Of a stretch of 45,823 nt of DNA, positions 23,504 to 32,636 are shown in pieces. The notes under the pieces were generated by a model, which worked only from the letters and a program-made list of their open reading frames with translations, was not told the DNA's origin and searched no databases. Positions within the stretch are counted from its first letter, which is position 1. Every line of letters begins with the position of its first letter. The stretch covers positions 1 to 45,823 of the forward strand of contig JAHDDY010000016.1 of assembly GCA_020629115.1 (NCBI GenBank), given 5' to 3'. This DNA comes from Paracoccaceae bacterium. Its GTDB lineage: Bacteria; Pseudomonadota; Alphaproteobacteria; Rhodobacterales; Rhodobacteraceae. A program made the position numbers and the translations under genes.

Positions 23504-26500
23504 ACCGCCTCGTCGACGTCGCCATCAACCGGGCGCGCATGATCGTCGCCTTCATCGTGCTCAGCCTCGTGGCGGGCTGGTCGGCCTATACGGGCCTGCC
23601 GAAGGAGGGCGACCCGAACATCGACATCCCGACGCTCTACGTCTCCGTCAACTATCCGGGGGTGAGCGCGCTGGATGCCGAGCGCCTGCTGGTCAAGCCG
23701 CTGGAGACCCAGCTCAAGACGCTGGAGGGCCTCAAGGAGATGACCGGCGTCGCGACCGAGGGGCACGCCTCGATCGCGCTGGAGTTCGAGTTCGGCTTCG
23801 ACGCCGAGGCGACCCTCGCCGAGGTCCGCGCCGAGGTCGACAACGCCCAGGCCGAGTTCCCCGACGACGCGAACGAGCCGCGCATCATCGAGATCAACAC
23901 CTCCGAATTTCCCATCCTCAACGTGACGCTGTCGGGCGAGGCCCCGGAGCGGACGCTGGTGCGGGTCGCCAACGATCTTCAGGACGCCATCGAGGGCATC
24001 TCCTCCGTGCTGGAGGCCGAGATCAACGGCAAGCGCGACGAGCTGGTCGAGATCGTCATCGACCCGGCGAAACTCGAAAGCTACGGCGTCACGGCGTCCG
24101 AGCTGCTCCAGGTCGTCAGCAACAACAACCAGGTCATCGCCGCGGGCGCCGTCGAGACCGAGCAGGGCGCCTTCGCCATCAAGCTGCCCGGCTCCATCGA
24201 GACGCTGCAGGACATCGACGCACTACCCATCAAGGTGCGGGGCGAGCGGGTCGTGACCCTCGCCGACATCGCCGAGGTGCGCCGCACCTTCGAGGACCGC
24301 ACCTCCATCGCCCGCTTCAACGGCGAGCCGACCATCTCGCTCTCCGTCAAGAAGCGCACGGGCGAGAACATCATCCGCACCGTCGAGGAGGTGCGCGCGG
24401 TGGTCGGCGGGGTCATGGAAAGCTGGCCCCAGGGCCTGCGCGATTCGGTGCGGGTCGAGTTCTCGCTCGACGAGGCGAGCCGGGTCGAGGACATGGTCAG
24501 CCAGCTCGAATCGAGCGTCATCACGGCGGTCGCGCTGGTGATGATCGTGATCGTCGCGGCCCTCGGCATCCGCTCCGCCATCCTCGTCGCCTTCGCCATC
24601 CCGACCTCGTTCCTGCTCGCCTTCGCCCTGCTCGCGGTGCTGGGGATGACGGTGAACAACATGGTGATGTTCGGCCTCATCCTCGCGGTGGGGATGCTGG
24701 TGGACGGGGCCATCGTGGTCACGGAATACGCCGATACCAGGCGCGCGCAGGGGGCCTCGCCGTCCGAGGCCTACGGCGAGGCGGCGCGGCGAATGTTCTG
24801 GCCCATCGTCGCCTCGACCGCGACGACGCTCTGCGCCTTCCTGCCGATGCTGTTCTGGCCGGGGATGCCGGGGCAGTTCATGCGCTACCTGCCGATCACG
24901 CTCATCTTCGTGCTGTCAGCCTCGCTGCTGGTGGCGCTGATCTACCTGCCGGTGACGGGGGTGCTCGTCGCGCGGTTCACGCGGATGATGAACCGCGTCT
25001 CGTCCTTCTTCCGCGCGAAGCTCGGCTGGGCGGGGGCGATGGTGCTGGGCGGGGCCTTCGTCCTCGCGGCCCTCGGCGCGATCGACGCGGCGCGGACGAT
25101 GGCGGCGGCCGACCCCCGGCTCGTGGCCGACGCGACCAACGCCACGGCGGAGGCCGATCCCAACTGGCACGGGCGCGGCCTCTACGCCCTCGCCGCGCTA
25201 TGCGCCCTCGGCGCGATCCTCGCCTTCGTCGCAGGCTTCAAGGGCCGCACGGTGCCCATCGCGCCGTACAGGCGCGATACCGGGCGGCTCGGCGTCTACG
25301 GCACGGCCCTGAAGTTCGTCGTCGGCAATCCGGTCATGCCCGTCGTCGTGCTCGCCCTGGTCGGCGCGACTCTCGCCGCGATCTTCCAGACCTACCGCGA
25401 GGACGGCTACGGCGTGGAGTTTTTCGTCGATCAGGACCCGGAGGTCGCCAACCTCTACGTCAGCGCGCGGGGCAACCTCTCCATCGACGAGAAGGACGCG
25501 ATCCTCAGGGTCGTCGAGAACCGGGTGCTCGGCACGCCCGATGTCTCCTCCGCCCTGACGGTGGTGGGCGGCGGCACGGGCGGCGGCATCGGCAGCAGCG
25601 CGCCGAAGGATATGATCGGCTCGATCCAGTTCGAGTTCGACAACTGGCGTCAGCGCAAGGCCGGCGACCTCATCATCGAGGATCTGAACGCGGCCGTCGC
25701 CGGCCTGCCCGGCGTGAAGGTCGAGCTTGCCGAACAGGCGAACGGCCCCGAGCAGGGCAAGCCCGTGCAGGTGCGCGTCGCCGCCGCCGATTTCGAGGTT
25801 CTCCAGCAGGCGACCCGCACCGTCATGGCCCATATGGAGCAGGGCGTGGAGGGGCTGAAGGACGTCAGCTCCACCCTGCCCCTGCCCGGCATCGAATGGG
25901 AGCTGGCCATCGACCGGACCGAGGCGGGCAAGTACGGCGCGAACGTCGCCTCCATCGGCTCGATGGTCCAGCTGGTGACGCGCGGGGTCACGGTCGGTAC
26001 CTACCGCCCGGACGATTCGGACGACGAGATCGACATTCGCGGGCGCTTTCCGTCCGACAGCCGCGATATCGAGATTCTCGACCGCCTGCGCGTGCAGACC
26101 AACGTGGGCCTCATCCCCCTGGGCAACTTCGTCGAGCGCCGCCCCGTGCCGCAGGTCTCGGAGATCACCCGCGTCGACGGCGTGCGCGTCTTCACCATCG
26201 CGGCGGATGTCGAGGACGGGACGAACGCGAACGAGAAGATCGCCGAGATCGGGAAGTGGCTGGAGACGGCCGACCTGGGCCGGGGCGTGAGCGCGAGCTT
26301 CGTCGGCGACTTCGAGGAGCAGCAGGAGAGCCAGGCCTTCCTGCTCATGGCCTTCGGCGGGGCGCTGGGCCTGATGTTCATCATCCTGCTCGCGCAGTTC
26401 GACAGCATTTACAATTCGGTGCTCGTCCTCCTCGCCGTCATCCTGTCGGTCGGCGGGGTGCTGGTGGGGATGCTGGTGATGGGGCAGCCGTTCTCGATCA

Positions 26501-27300
26501 TCATGACCGGGATCGGGATCGTGGCGTTGGCGGGGATCGTGGTGAACAACAACATCGTCCTGATCGACACCTACCAGGATTTCCGCAGGACCCTGCCCCC
26601 GGTCGAGGCCATCGTCCAGACGGGGGTCCAGCGCCTGCGCCCCGTGGTGCTGACGACGATCACGACCATGGCGGGCCTCCTGCCCATGATGTTCGCCATC
26701 TCCATCGACTTTCAGGAGGGCGGCATCGGCGTCGGCGCGCCCAGCGCGATGATGTGGACGCAGCTCGCCACCGCCATCGTCTTCGGCCTCGGCTTCGCGA
26801 CGGTGATGACGCTGCTGGTCACGCCCTCGCTGCTGGCGATGCGGGTGTGGTGGTTCTCGAAGCTGCCGAAACTCGGCTGGCGCGGCCTGCGTGCGCTGGC
26901 ACTGTCGGGGATGGGGCAGCGGGCGCAGTTCAACCGCGACCGCCGCCTCGCCCGCACGGTCAAGCGCGGCTTCCGCGAGGGCCGAACCCTGCGCTGGGAC
27001 GAGACGGTGGCCTTCGGCGCGCAGCCGGAGACGCTTCCCCGGCCCGCCTTCCCGGATATCCCCGAGGCGGTCGCGGCGGAGGCCCCCGGATACGATGCGC
27101 CGATGACGGTCCCGGCGGACATGCCGGTCGCGCCGGACGCGGCCCCGGCCCTGGGCGGGGCGAAGGACGACGCGCCGATGCCGGATATCGCCGTCATCAA
27201 GCCGGACACGCGCCCGACCCTCGTATGGACCGAAGGCACGCCCCCGCCGGACGGCCGCAACCGCGACGACGACCCGCCCTTCCCGCAGGCGGCGGAATGA
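23500..27300 (+). CDS. RND efflux transporter permease with extra central hairpin and long tail
   Basis: A 1266-residue RND pump, larger than the usual 1020-1070. TM1 is at residues 12-30, TM2-TM6 at about 338-490 and TM7 at about 609-628, with two large periplasmic loops. TM4 carries GMLVDGAIVVTEY with D402 as the probable proton-relay aspartate. Between TM6 and TM7 an insertion (about residues 509-580) contains two further hydrophobic helices, AGAMVLGGAFVLAALGAID and GLYALAALCALGAILAFVAGF. After TM12 a Pro/Ala/Asp-rich tail of about 145 residues follows. Proton-driven export of unknown compounds is inferred. Translationally coupled to the adaptor gene. Confidence 0.93.
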   Translation: MNRLVDVAINRARMIVAFIVLSLVAGWSAYTGLPKEGDPNIDIPTLYVSVNYPGVSALDAERLLVKPLETQLKTLEGLKEMTGVATEGHASIALEFEFGFDAEATLAEVRAEVDNAQAEFPDDANEPRIIEINTSEFPILNVTLSGEAPERTLVRVANDLQDAIEGISSVLEAEINGKRDELVEIVIDPAKLESYGVTASELLQVVSNNNQVIAAGAVETEQGAFAIKLPGSIETLQDIDALPIKVRGERVVTLADIAEVRRTFEDRTSIARFNGEPTISLSVKKRTGENIIRTVEEVRAVVGGVMESWPQGLRDSVRVEFSLDEASRVEDMVSQLESSVITAVALVMIVIVAALGIRSAILVAFAIPTSFLLAFALLAVLGMTVNNMVMFGLILAVGMLVDGAIVVTEYADTRRAQGASPSEAYGEAARRMFWPIVASTATTLCAFLPMLFWPGMPGQFMRYLPITLIFVLSASLLVALIYLPVTGVLVARFTRMMNRVSSFFRAKLGWAGAMVLGGAFVLAALGAIDAARTMAAADPRLVADATNATAEADPNWHGRGLYALAALCALGAILAFVAGFKGRTVPIAPYRRDTGRLGVYGTALKFVVGNPVMPVVVLALVGATLAAIFQTYREDGYGVEFFVDQDPEVANLYVSARGNLSIDEKDAILRVVENRVLGTPDVSSALTVVGGGTGGGIGSSAPKDMIGSIQFEFDNWRQRKAGDLIIEDLNAAVAGLPGVKVELAEQANGPEQGKPVQVRVAAADFEVLQQATRTVMAHMEQGVEGLKDVSSTLPLPGIEWELAIDRTEAGKYGANVASIGSMVQLVTRGVTVGTYRPDDSDDEIDIRGRFPSDSRDIEILDRLRVQTNVGLIPLGNFVERRPVPQVSEITRVDGVRVFTIAADVEDGTNANEKIAEIGKWLETADLGRGVSASFVGDFEEQQESQAFLLMAFGGALGLMFIILLAQFDSIYNSVLVLLAVILSVGGVLVGMLVMGQPFSIIMTGIGIVALAGIVVNNNIVLIDTYQDFRRTLPPVEAIVQTGVQRLRPVVLTTITTMAGLLPMMFAISIDFQEGGIGVGAPSAMMWTQLATAIVFGLGFATVMTLLVTPSLLAMRVWWFSKLPKLGWRGLRALALSGMGQRAQFNRDRRLARTVKRGFREGRTLRWDETVAFGAQPETLPRPAFPDIPEAVAAEAPGYDAPMTVPADMPVAPDAAPALGGAKDDAPMPDIAVIKPDTRPTLVWTEGTPPPDGRNRDDDPPFPQAAE

Positions 27301-27638
27301 ACGATCGGCCTTGACCTTACCGAAAGGGTCGAGGGCCTATGAAGCGTACCGCCCTCGCCAACCGCTACGGCGAGATTTTCAGATAGTTCGAACAGATACT
27401 CGACCGCCACCCCGATACCATCAGGAGTCGCAGTCACGCTGACGACCGACTGGTCCAGCAATTTTATGACGCTCCTGTCGTGTCCATTGCCGTCTACAAG
27501 CTGCCGTCGCTCTCGTATAGCGGGCGTTGACGAAGTCTTGCCAGGAAGGCAAAGCACGTTCCTGCCGCGTTCTGCAATATTCTGCAAACGACGAAAGGCG
27601 GTGGAACGGAAAAACCGCAGCATTTTCAATTGGGCGGA
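27301..27638. other. Low-GC intergenic stretch beside tRNA-Thr
   Basis: About 340 nt between the RND permease stop and the tRNA-Thr gene with no convincing gene. Its base composition (near 55% GC by eye in the middle part) is clearly lower than that of its neighbours. A minus-strand frame stays open through most of it and runs on antisense into the permease gene, and a plus-strand frame holds a short protein-like stretch, but neither has a good start. It lies at the 3' side of the tRNA, where integrative elements insert, so it may be the scar of a lost element. Confidence 0.5.
27354..27379 (+). terminator. Possible terminator after the RND operon
   Basis: Stem CTCGCC / GGCGAG with a 9 nt loop, followed by ATTTTC, about 55 nt after the permease stop codon. 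The stem is short and the T-run weak, so this is a tentative call. Confidence 0.4.
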
Positions 27639-27713
<75 letters not shown>

Positions 27714-27760
27714 GTCGGGGTGGCTTCTAGCGGGTGTCGGCGGGACTGACAAGCAAGAAA

Positions 27761-29167
27761 TCACGGCCGCCAGGTGCTGAAGGGCCATTGGGCGGCGCGG
27801 CTCTGGGCGACCACGGCGGCGAGGTTGCGAGGCGGGGTGCCGCGCGCGTGGCCGTCGATCAGCTTGCGGGCCATCCAGATGCTCAGCACGGCGAAGATGG
27901 CCCCGCCCGCATACTGCCCGATCAGCACGCCCTCGGCCCCCATCGTCCGCGCGCCAAGCCAGGCGAAGGGGACGGTGCCGAGGGTGTGGCGGCCCCAGTT
28001 CAGCAGGGCGGCGTAGGCGGGGCGGTCGAGGTTGTTGAAGGCGGCGTTCGTCGTGAAGAGCGCCGCGTTGAAGAAGAAGGCCAGCGAGAGCGGCCCGCAG
28101 AACAGGAGCACCAGATCCCGCGCCTCGCCCGTCGCGTTGAAGATATCGGCGATGCCCTCGCGGAAGGCGAAGAGAATGGCGGAGACGGCGACCACGTAGA
28201 TTGCCACGAAGGCGAGCGCCACGCGCAGCGCCTCGCGCACCCGGTCGAAGCGCCCCGCCCCGAAATTCTGGCCGATGATCGGACCCACCGCGCCGGACAG
28301 GCCGAAGACGAGGCAGAAGGCGAAGGGGGTGAGCCGCCCGATGACGGCGTATCCGGCGACGGCCTGGGTGCCGAACCCCGCGATCATGCGGGTGACGAAG
28401 GCGAAGCCGACGGGGGTCGCGACGTTGGTCAGCATCGCGGGGCCGGCGATGGCGAAGACCCTGCGGGCATCGGCGCGCAGGCCGGCGGGGGAAGGCCGCG
28501 TCACCCCGTCGTGGATGGCCAAGACGGGGCGCCAGGCGACGAGGAACAGCGTGATCCGCGCGACGACCGTGGCGATGGCCGCCCCCTCCAGCCCCAGCCC
28601 GGCGGTGAAGATCAGGAGCGGGTCGAGGATGGCGTTGACGATTGCCGCCGACAGGGTCGTGGTCATGGCCCGGCGCGCATCCCCATGGGCGCGCAGCAGT
28701 GCGCCGCCCGCCATGCCGAGCATCAGGAAGGGCGTGCCGAAGGCCGTGATGCGCAGGAAGGAGACGGCGTAGTCGTGCGCCGCCCCCGTCGCGCCGATCA
28801 GCGTCAGGAGCGGCGCGGCAAAGGCAACGAGGAGCAGCGTGGACACCACCCCCACCGCGACGATGATCGCCGCGATGGACCCGGCCACGTCGCGGGCGCG
28901 CGCCTCGTCCCCCTCGCCCAGCGCCCGCGCGACGAGCGCGCCCATGGCGATGGCCAGCCCGATGCTGACGGAGGTGAAGAAGAACAACAGCGTCCCCGCA
29001 TAGCCCACCGCCGCCGCCAGCGCCTCCTTCCCGAGGAGCGAGATGAAGTAGAGATCGGCCAGATCGACGAGGAAGATCGCCAGCAGCCCCGCACCGGAAC
29101 TGAGCGTCATCACGATGGTATGCCGGAGGATGGAGCCTTCGACGAAAGCCCCGGTCTTGGAAGTCAT
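27761..29167 (-). CDS. MATE-family multidrug/Na+ (or H+) antiporter
   Basis: A 468-residue polytopic protein with about 12 helices in two homologous halves, as usual for MATE exporters. The N-terminal half has GSILRHTIVMTLSSGAGLLAIFLVDLADLYFISLLG, and the second half the related start FAIAGPAMLTNVATPVGFAFVTRMIAGFG; GPIIGQNFGAGRFDRV is a typical MATE signature. It expels cationic or other small organic compounds across the inner membrane using an ion gradient; substrate unknown. The start is the first of two overlapping ATGs (ATGGATG); the frame was chosen by coding content. It is downstream of the GMC dehydrogenase genes with a 229 nt gap. Confidence 0.93.
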   Translation of the reverse strand: MTSKTGAFVEGSILRHTIVMTLSSGAGLLAIFLVDLADLYFISLLGKEALAAAVGYAGTLLFFFTSVSIGLAIAMGALVARALGEGDEARARDVAGSIAAIIVAVGVVSTLLLVAFAAPLLTLIGATGAAHDYAVSFLRITAFGTPFLMLGMAGGALLRAHGDARRAMTTTLSAAIVNAILDPLLIFTAGLGLEGAAIATVVARITLFLVAWRPVLAIHDGVTRPSPAGLRADARRVFAIAGPAMLTNVATPVGFAFVTRMIAGFGTQAVAGYAVIGRLTPFAFCLVFGLSGAVGPIIGQNFGAGRFDRVREALRVALAFVAIYVVAVSAILFAFREGIADIFNATGEARDLVLLFCGPLSLAFFFNAALFTTNAAFNNLDRPAYAALLNWGRHTLGTVPFAWLGARTMGAEGVLIGQYAGGAIFAVLSIWMARKLIDGHARGTPPRNLAAVVAQSRAAQWPFSTWRP

Positions 29168-29396
29168 CCATCCGCCCTACCCCATGGGGCGGGCGCGGTC
29201 CATCGAAGAAAGCGGCTCTGCATCGCGGGGATGCGGAGCCGTGGGTTCGTACTGCGTCCGGCATCCGGCGTTTTGTCCCCGTCGCCGTCATTCCCCGCGA
29301 AGGCGGGGAATCCAGTTCCGTCGCCCCGGCCGGAGGTGCGAGGCCATCACCCACTATGGCGGATGATGACGATACGCCGGGTCCCGGCGGTGCCTC
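29168..29396. other. Intergenic gap between GMC dehydrogenase and MATE genes
   Basis: Holds no gene that I can support. It contains the palindrome at 29287-29313 and lies between two genes on the minus strand. Confidence 0.6.
29287..29313. repeat. Short palindrome of the GTCATTCCCG type, copy 2
   Basis: Arms ATTCCCCG / CGGGGAAT, with the same flanks (GTC before, CC after) as the palindrome at 11720-11744. It lies downstream of the GMC dehydrogenase gene and could stabilise or end its transcript. Confidence 0.7.
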
Positions 29397-30968
29397 TCAG
29401 AGCATCCCCTGGTTCATCTGCTCGGCGATGTAGTCGGCCTGGCGGATGGCGAGGGAGACGATGGTGAGGGTCGGGTTCTCCGCCGCGCCGGTGGTGAAGA
29501 CCGATCCGTCCGAGACGAAGAGGTTCGCGATGTCGTGGGTCTGGCCCCACTTGTTCACGACGCCCTTCGATGCGTCCGCCGACATCCGGTTCGTCCCGAG
29601 GTTGTGGGTCGAGGGATAGGGCGGGGTCGGCAGGGTGCGGGTGGCGCCGACCGCGTCGTAGATGGCCGCGCCCTGCCGGTAGGCATGGTTGCGCATCGCG
29701 ACGTCGTTCGGATGGTCGGTGAAATGGACGTTCGGCACGGGCAGGCCGTGCTGGTCCTTCTCCTCCGCGTGCAGGGTGATGCGGTTGGATTCCTGCGGCA
29801 TGTCCTCGCCGACGATCCACAGGCCCGCCATGTTCTCGTAGCCCTCCATCGCCGAGGAGAACTCGCGCCCCCATCCGCCGGGATCGAGGAAGGCGGCCAT
29901 GAAGGGCAGGCCGATGGAGAGGGTCTCCAGCTCGTACCCGCCCGCGAAGCCGCGCGAGGGGTCGTGCCGCGCCTCGTCCTGCACGATGCCCGCCATCGTC
30001 GTCCCGCGCCACATGCGCACCGGCTCGGGGAAGATGGCGTAGACCGACCCGGTCATGTGGCGCATGTAATTGCGGCCCACCTGTCCGGAGGAGTTGGCCA
30101 GCCCGTCCGGGAACATGGACGATGCCGAGTTGAGCAGCAGGCGCGGGCTCTCGATCGAGTTGCCCGCCACGCAGACGGCGCGGGCCGCCTGACGATGCCG
30201 GTTGCCCGCCGGGTCGGCGTAGACCACGCCCGTCACCTTGCCGCCGTCGTCATGCTCGATGGTCAGGACGTGGGCGTTCTCGCGCACCTCCAGGTTGCCG
30301 GTCGCCTCGCCCGCCGGGATCTCCGTATAGGCGGTCGACCATTTCGCGCCGAACTTGCAGCCCTGGAAGCAGAAGCCCGTCTGCTGGCAGGCGGAACGGC
30401 CGTCGCGTTCCTGGCTGTTGATGGCCATGCGGCCCGTGCTGACATGCTCGTAGCCCAGCTTCCTCGCGCCCGCTTCGAGCACCTTGTAGTTGTTGTTGCC
30501 GGGCAGGCCGGGGATGCCGTTGGTGAGCGTCACGCCCATCTTGTTCTCGGCCTTGGCGTAGTAGTCGGTCATCTCCGCCGGCTCGATGGGCCAGTCGAGC
30601 AGGTTCGCGCCCTCGATCTCGCCGTAATGGGTAAGACCCTTCCACTCGTGGTCCTGGAAGCGCAGGGAGGCCCCGGCCCAGTGGGTCGTCGAGCCGCCGA
30701 CCGCCTTCACGATCCACGCGGGCAGGCCGGAGAAGTCCTTCGCCACGCGCCAGCCGCCCGAGGTGGTGCGCTTGTCGAGCCAGGCGAGCTGCGAGAAGCT
30801 CGGCCACTCGTCGTTGATGTAGTCCTCCGGCAGATGCCGCCCGCCCGCTTCGAGCGCGACGACGGAGATGCCCTTCTGGGCCAGCTCGTTGGCGAGCGTG
30901 CCGCCGCCCGCGCCGGTGCCGATGATGACGACGACGCTGTCGTCCGTGAGGTCGAATGGTGCACTCAT
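29397..30968 (-). CDS. GMC-family FAD dehydrogenase, probable Fe-S-containing large subunit
   Basis: A 523-residue GMC oxidoreductase related to the large subunits of gluconate 2-dehydrogenase and FAD-glucose dehydrogenase. FAD-binding GTGAGGG at residues 17-23 with the following ALEAGG; GGSTTHWAGAS at 91-101; C-terminal STHNLGTNRM with the usual active-site His, and FVSDGSVFTTGAAENPT. Cysteines C194, C200 and C204 (context DGRSACQQTGFCFQGCKFGAK) lie where FAD-glucose dehydrogenases bind a [3Fe-4S] cluster. It has no signal peptide; export would be by hitch-hiking with the Tat-tagged small subunit encoded 16 nt upstream. Sugar, sugar-acid or alcohol oxidation with electrons passed to the respiratory chain is inferred. 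Confidence 0.9.
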   Translation of the reverse strand: MSAPFDLTDDSVVVIIGTGAGGGTLANELAQKGISVVALEAGGRHLPEDYINDEWPSFSQLAWLDKRTTSGGWRVAKDFSGLPAWIVKAVGGSTTHWAGASLRFQDHEWKGLTHYGEIEGANLLDWPIEPAEMTDYYAKAENKMGVTLTNGIPGLPGNNNYKVLEAGARKLGYEHVSTGRMAINSQERDGRSACQQTGFCFQGCKFGAKWSTAYTEIPAGEATGNLEVRENAHVLTIEHDDGGKVTGVVYADPAGNRHRQAARAVCVAGNSIESPRLLLNSASSMFPDGLANSSGQVGRNYMRHMTGSVYAIFPEPVRMWRGTTMAGIVQDEARHDPSRGFAGGYELETLSIGLPFMAAFLDPGGWGREFSSAMEGYENMAGLWIVGEDMPQESNRITLHAEEKDQHGLPVPNVHFTDHPNDVAMRNHAYRQGAAIYDAVGATRTLPTPPYPSTHNLGTNRMSADASKGVVNKWGQTHDIANLFVSDGSVFTTGAAENPTLTIVSLAIRQADYIAEQMNQGML

Positions 30969-30984
30969 GTCCGGAATCTCCCCC

Positions 30985-31524
30985 TCACAGCCAGGCGATG
31001 TCGTCGAAGCCGCGGTACAGGTACCCGCCCTCCTCGAACGACGCGCCTTCATAGCCGAAATGGCCCCATATCTCTTTCTGGTTGTAGAGGCCGACCACGA
31101 GGCCGCCGCGTACCGCCTGGAAGAACTCCTGGTTCTCGACGGAGCGCAGGATCTTCACGCGGTCCAGCTCCCAGCCGGTGCCGAGATAGTCGGGGAAGCC
31201 GCGATTGCCGGCGATGGTGTCGAGCACGCGCACGCCGCTCTCCATCATCCGCGCGTAGGCGGGGTCGGCGGCGGCGGATTCGTCGTGGCTCTTGACCGCG
31301 ACGGCGTAATGCGCGTCGGCGATGGCGTCGTGGGGGTAGATGTCGCGGGCCATCTGGACCAGCGTGGCCATGGCGTGGGGCGAGAGCGTGGTCGGCTCCA
31401 TGGCCCAGGCCTCGGTCGAGTGCGCGACGAAGCCGCCGCCTACGACGAGCGCGGACCCGGCCGCGACGCCGCTGGACAGAAGCTCGCGCCGGGTCATCGA
31501 CCGGACGCTGCGGGGTGTCGTCAT
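30985..31524 (-). CDS. Gluconate 2-dehydrogenase subunit 3-like protein with Tat signal
   Basis: A 179-residue small subunit with a twin-arginine signal (SMTRRELLSSG, R12-R13, then a hydrophobic stretch and cleavage near AWA-ME). The mature domain, with MARDIYPHDAIADAHYA and the aromatic C terminus (WGHFGYEG, GYLYRGFDDIAWL), matches the gluconate 2-dehydrogenase subunit 3 family, which chaperones and co-exports the FAD subunit. It is 16 nt upstream of the GMC gene. No cytochrome c subunit, the usual third component, is adjacent. Confidence 0.9.
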   Translation of the reverse strand: MTTPRSVRSMTRRELLSSGVAAGSALVVGGGFVAHSTEAWAMEPTTLSPHAMATLVQMARDIYPHDAIADAHYAVAVKSHDESAAADPAYARMMESGVRVLDTIAGNRGFPDYLGTGWELDRVKILRSVENQEFFQAVRGGLVVGLYNQKEIWGHFGYEGASFEEGGYLYRGFDDIAWL

Positions 31525-31553
31525 CTGAGTATCCTCCTTCTAGTCTTGTGGCG

Positions 31554-31572
31554 CCCCGGATTCGGTCCGGGG
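31554..31572. repeat. Single palindrome CCCCGGA / TCCGGGG
   Basis: Palindrome with 7 bp arms and a 5 nt loop between the glyoxalase-like and small-subunit genes. It resembles one half of the bipartite elements, but no partner 30 nt away is evident. Confidence 0.65.
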
Positions 31573-31607
31573 TCGTTGTTGCGCGGCCCATCGGCCGCGC
31601 GGGGCGG

Positions 31608-32003
31608 TCAGGTGAACCGCCCGCTCCGTTCCAGCACCTCGATCTCGTATCCGTCGGGGTCGGCCACGAAGAAGAAGCGCCCGACGAGCTGTCCGTCGGG
31701 CGCGAATTCGACCAACTTGCGGGGGGCGAGGCCCTCGGCCTCGAAGCGGGCGTGTTCGGCGTCGAGATCGGCGACCGACACGGCGAGGTGGCCGTAGCCG
31801 TCGCCCAAGTCGTACGGCTCCGTCCGGCCCTTGTTGACCGTCAGCTCCAGCTCGAAGCCGGTCTCGCCGTTGCTGAGATAGACGAGCGTGAACGTCTCGA
31901 AATCGAGCCGGTCGGCGACCCGGAGGCCGAACGCCTTTTCGTAGAATGCGACGGACCGCGCCTCGTCGAGCACGCGGATCATGCTGTGGATCATCTTCGC
32001 CAC
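31608..32003 (-). CDS. gloA: Glyoxalase I-like VOC-family protein (lactoylglutathione lyase)
   Basis: A 131-residue VOC-fold protein that aligns well with E. coli GloA. All four metal ligands can be placed: H6, E53, H72 and E122 (H5, E56, H74 and E122 in E. coli). The motifs IRVLDEARSVAFYEKAFGL, YDLGDGYGHLAV and ADPDGYEIEVLE are conserved. It would convert the hemithioacetal of methylglyoxal and glutathione to S-lactoylglutathione in the cytosol. It is slightly shorter than GloA, with the long family loop reduced. It is a separate unit downstream of the RHH-type gene on the same strand. Confidence 0.88.
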   Translation of the reverse strand: MAKMIHSMIRVLDEARSVAFYEKAFGLRVADRLDFETFTLVYLSNGETGFELELTVNKGRTEPYDLGDGYGHLAVSVADLDAEHARFEAEGLAPRKLVEFAPDGQLVGRFFFVADPDGYEIEVLERSGRFT

Positions 32004-32090
32004 GCAGGGCCTCCCTCGGTGTTTGTTCCAAGGAAGGCTAGCCGCTGGATCGACGCGCGGGTGGTATCGGGATACTACGGACGGAAATCG

Positions 32091-32375
32091 CTATTCCGCC
32101 GCGATGCTCTCCGGATCGTCGCGGCGCATGTACAGGAGGCAAGCGCATCGCAGCAGCGACGTGAAGTTGCGCGCCTCGCCGTGCAGCTCCAGCACCTCGG
32201 AATGCAGCGTCCCGATGAACTGGCTCACGGTCATGCCCTGCTCGGCGGCGATGCTTTCCAGCGTCGTCCAGAACGCGGCCTCCAGCCGGATGGAGGTCGA
32301 CTGCCCGTTGAGCCGCATGGAGCGGGTGATGCCGTCATAGGACCGAGGGTCCTGCCCGGCGAAGATCTCGCACAT
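32091..32375 (-). CDS. Ribbon-helix-helix domain protein
   Basis: A 94-residue protein with an RHH core near residues 19-65: the strand MRLNGQSTSIRLEA, then helix FWTTLESIAAEQGMTVSQFIGTLHSEVLE. This fits the RHH_4 family of alphaproteobacterial DNA-binding-type proteins. An AGGAGG site about 8 nt upstream fixes the start at 32375. It is divergent from the quaternary-amine ABC transporter operon across 261 nt, so it is a candidate regulator of that operon, but nothing in the sequence proves it. Confidence 0.82.
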   Translation of the reverse strand: MCEIFAGQDPRSYDGITRSMRLNGQSTSIRLEAAFWTTLESIAAEQGMTVSQFIGTLHSEVLELHGEARNFTSLLRCACLLYMRRDDPESIAAE

Positions 32376-32504
32376 CTCGACGGCCTCCTTCGATGCCGGG
32401 TTACGCCACGGGATCAAGAATACCCCGAAAGGCGCATTCGTCCACCGCCGCGCCGCGCGACGGCGCGAAAACGAGACGCGGCATCTCGGAATCGGCATGG
32501 CGGG

Positions 32505-32533
32505 TTGACTGCAATGCCTTAACCAAGTCTTCT
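32505..32533 (+). promoter_or_regulatory. Candidate promoter of the ABC transporter operon
   Basis: TTGACT at 32505-32510 followed after 17 nt by TCTTCT, upstream of the binding-protein gene. The -35 is good, the -10 poor. A 6 bp hairpin CGTCCG / CGGACG at 32534-32555 follows directly and may lie in the leader. Confidence 0.3.
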
Positions 32534-32636
32534 CGTCCGCACGCGCGGCCGGACGAAGCCGCAGCGCCCAACGGCGGCGGCCCCGGCCCGGGGTCCGCAC
32601 TGCCGCAAGGACAGACAAGACGGGAGAACGGTCACC

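Noticed and set aside
27340-27387. A 15-codon plus-strand frame starting at ATG 27340 (MKRTALANRYGEIFR)
   Set aside because: Too short, no ribosome-binding site, and it ends in the candidate terminator.
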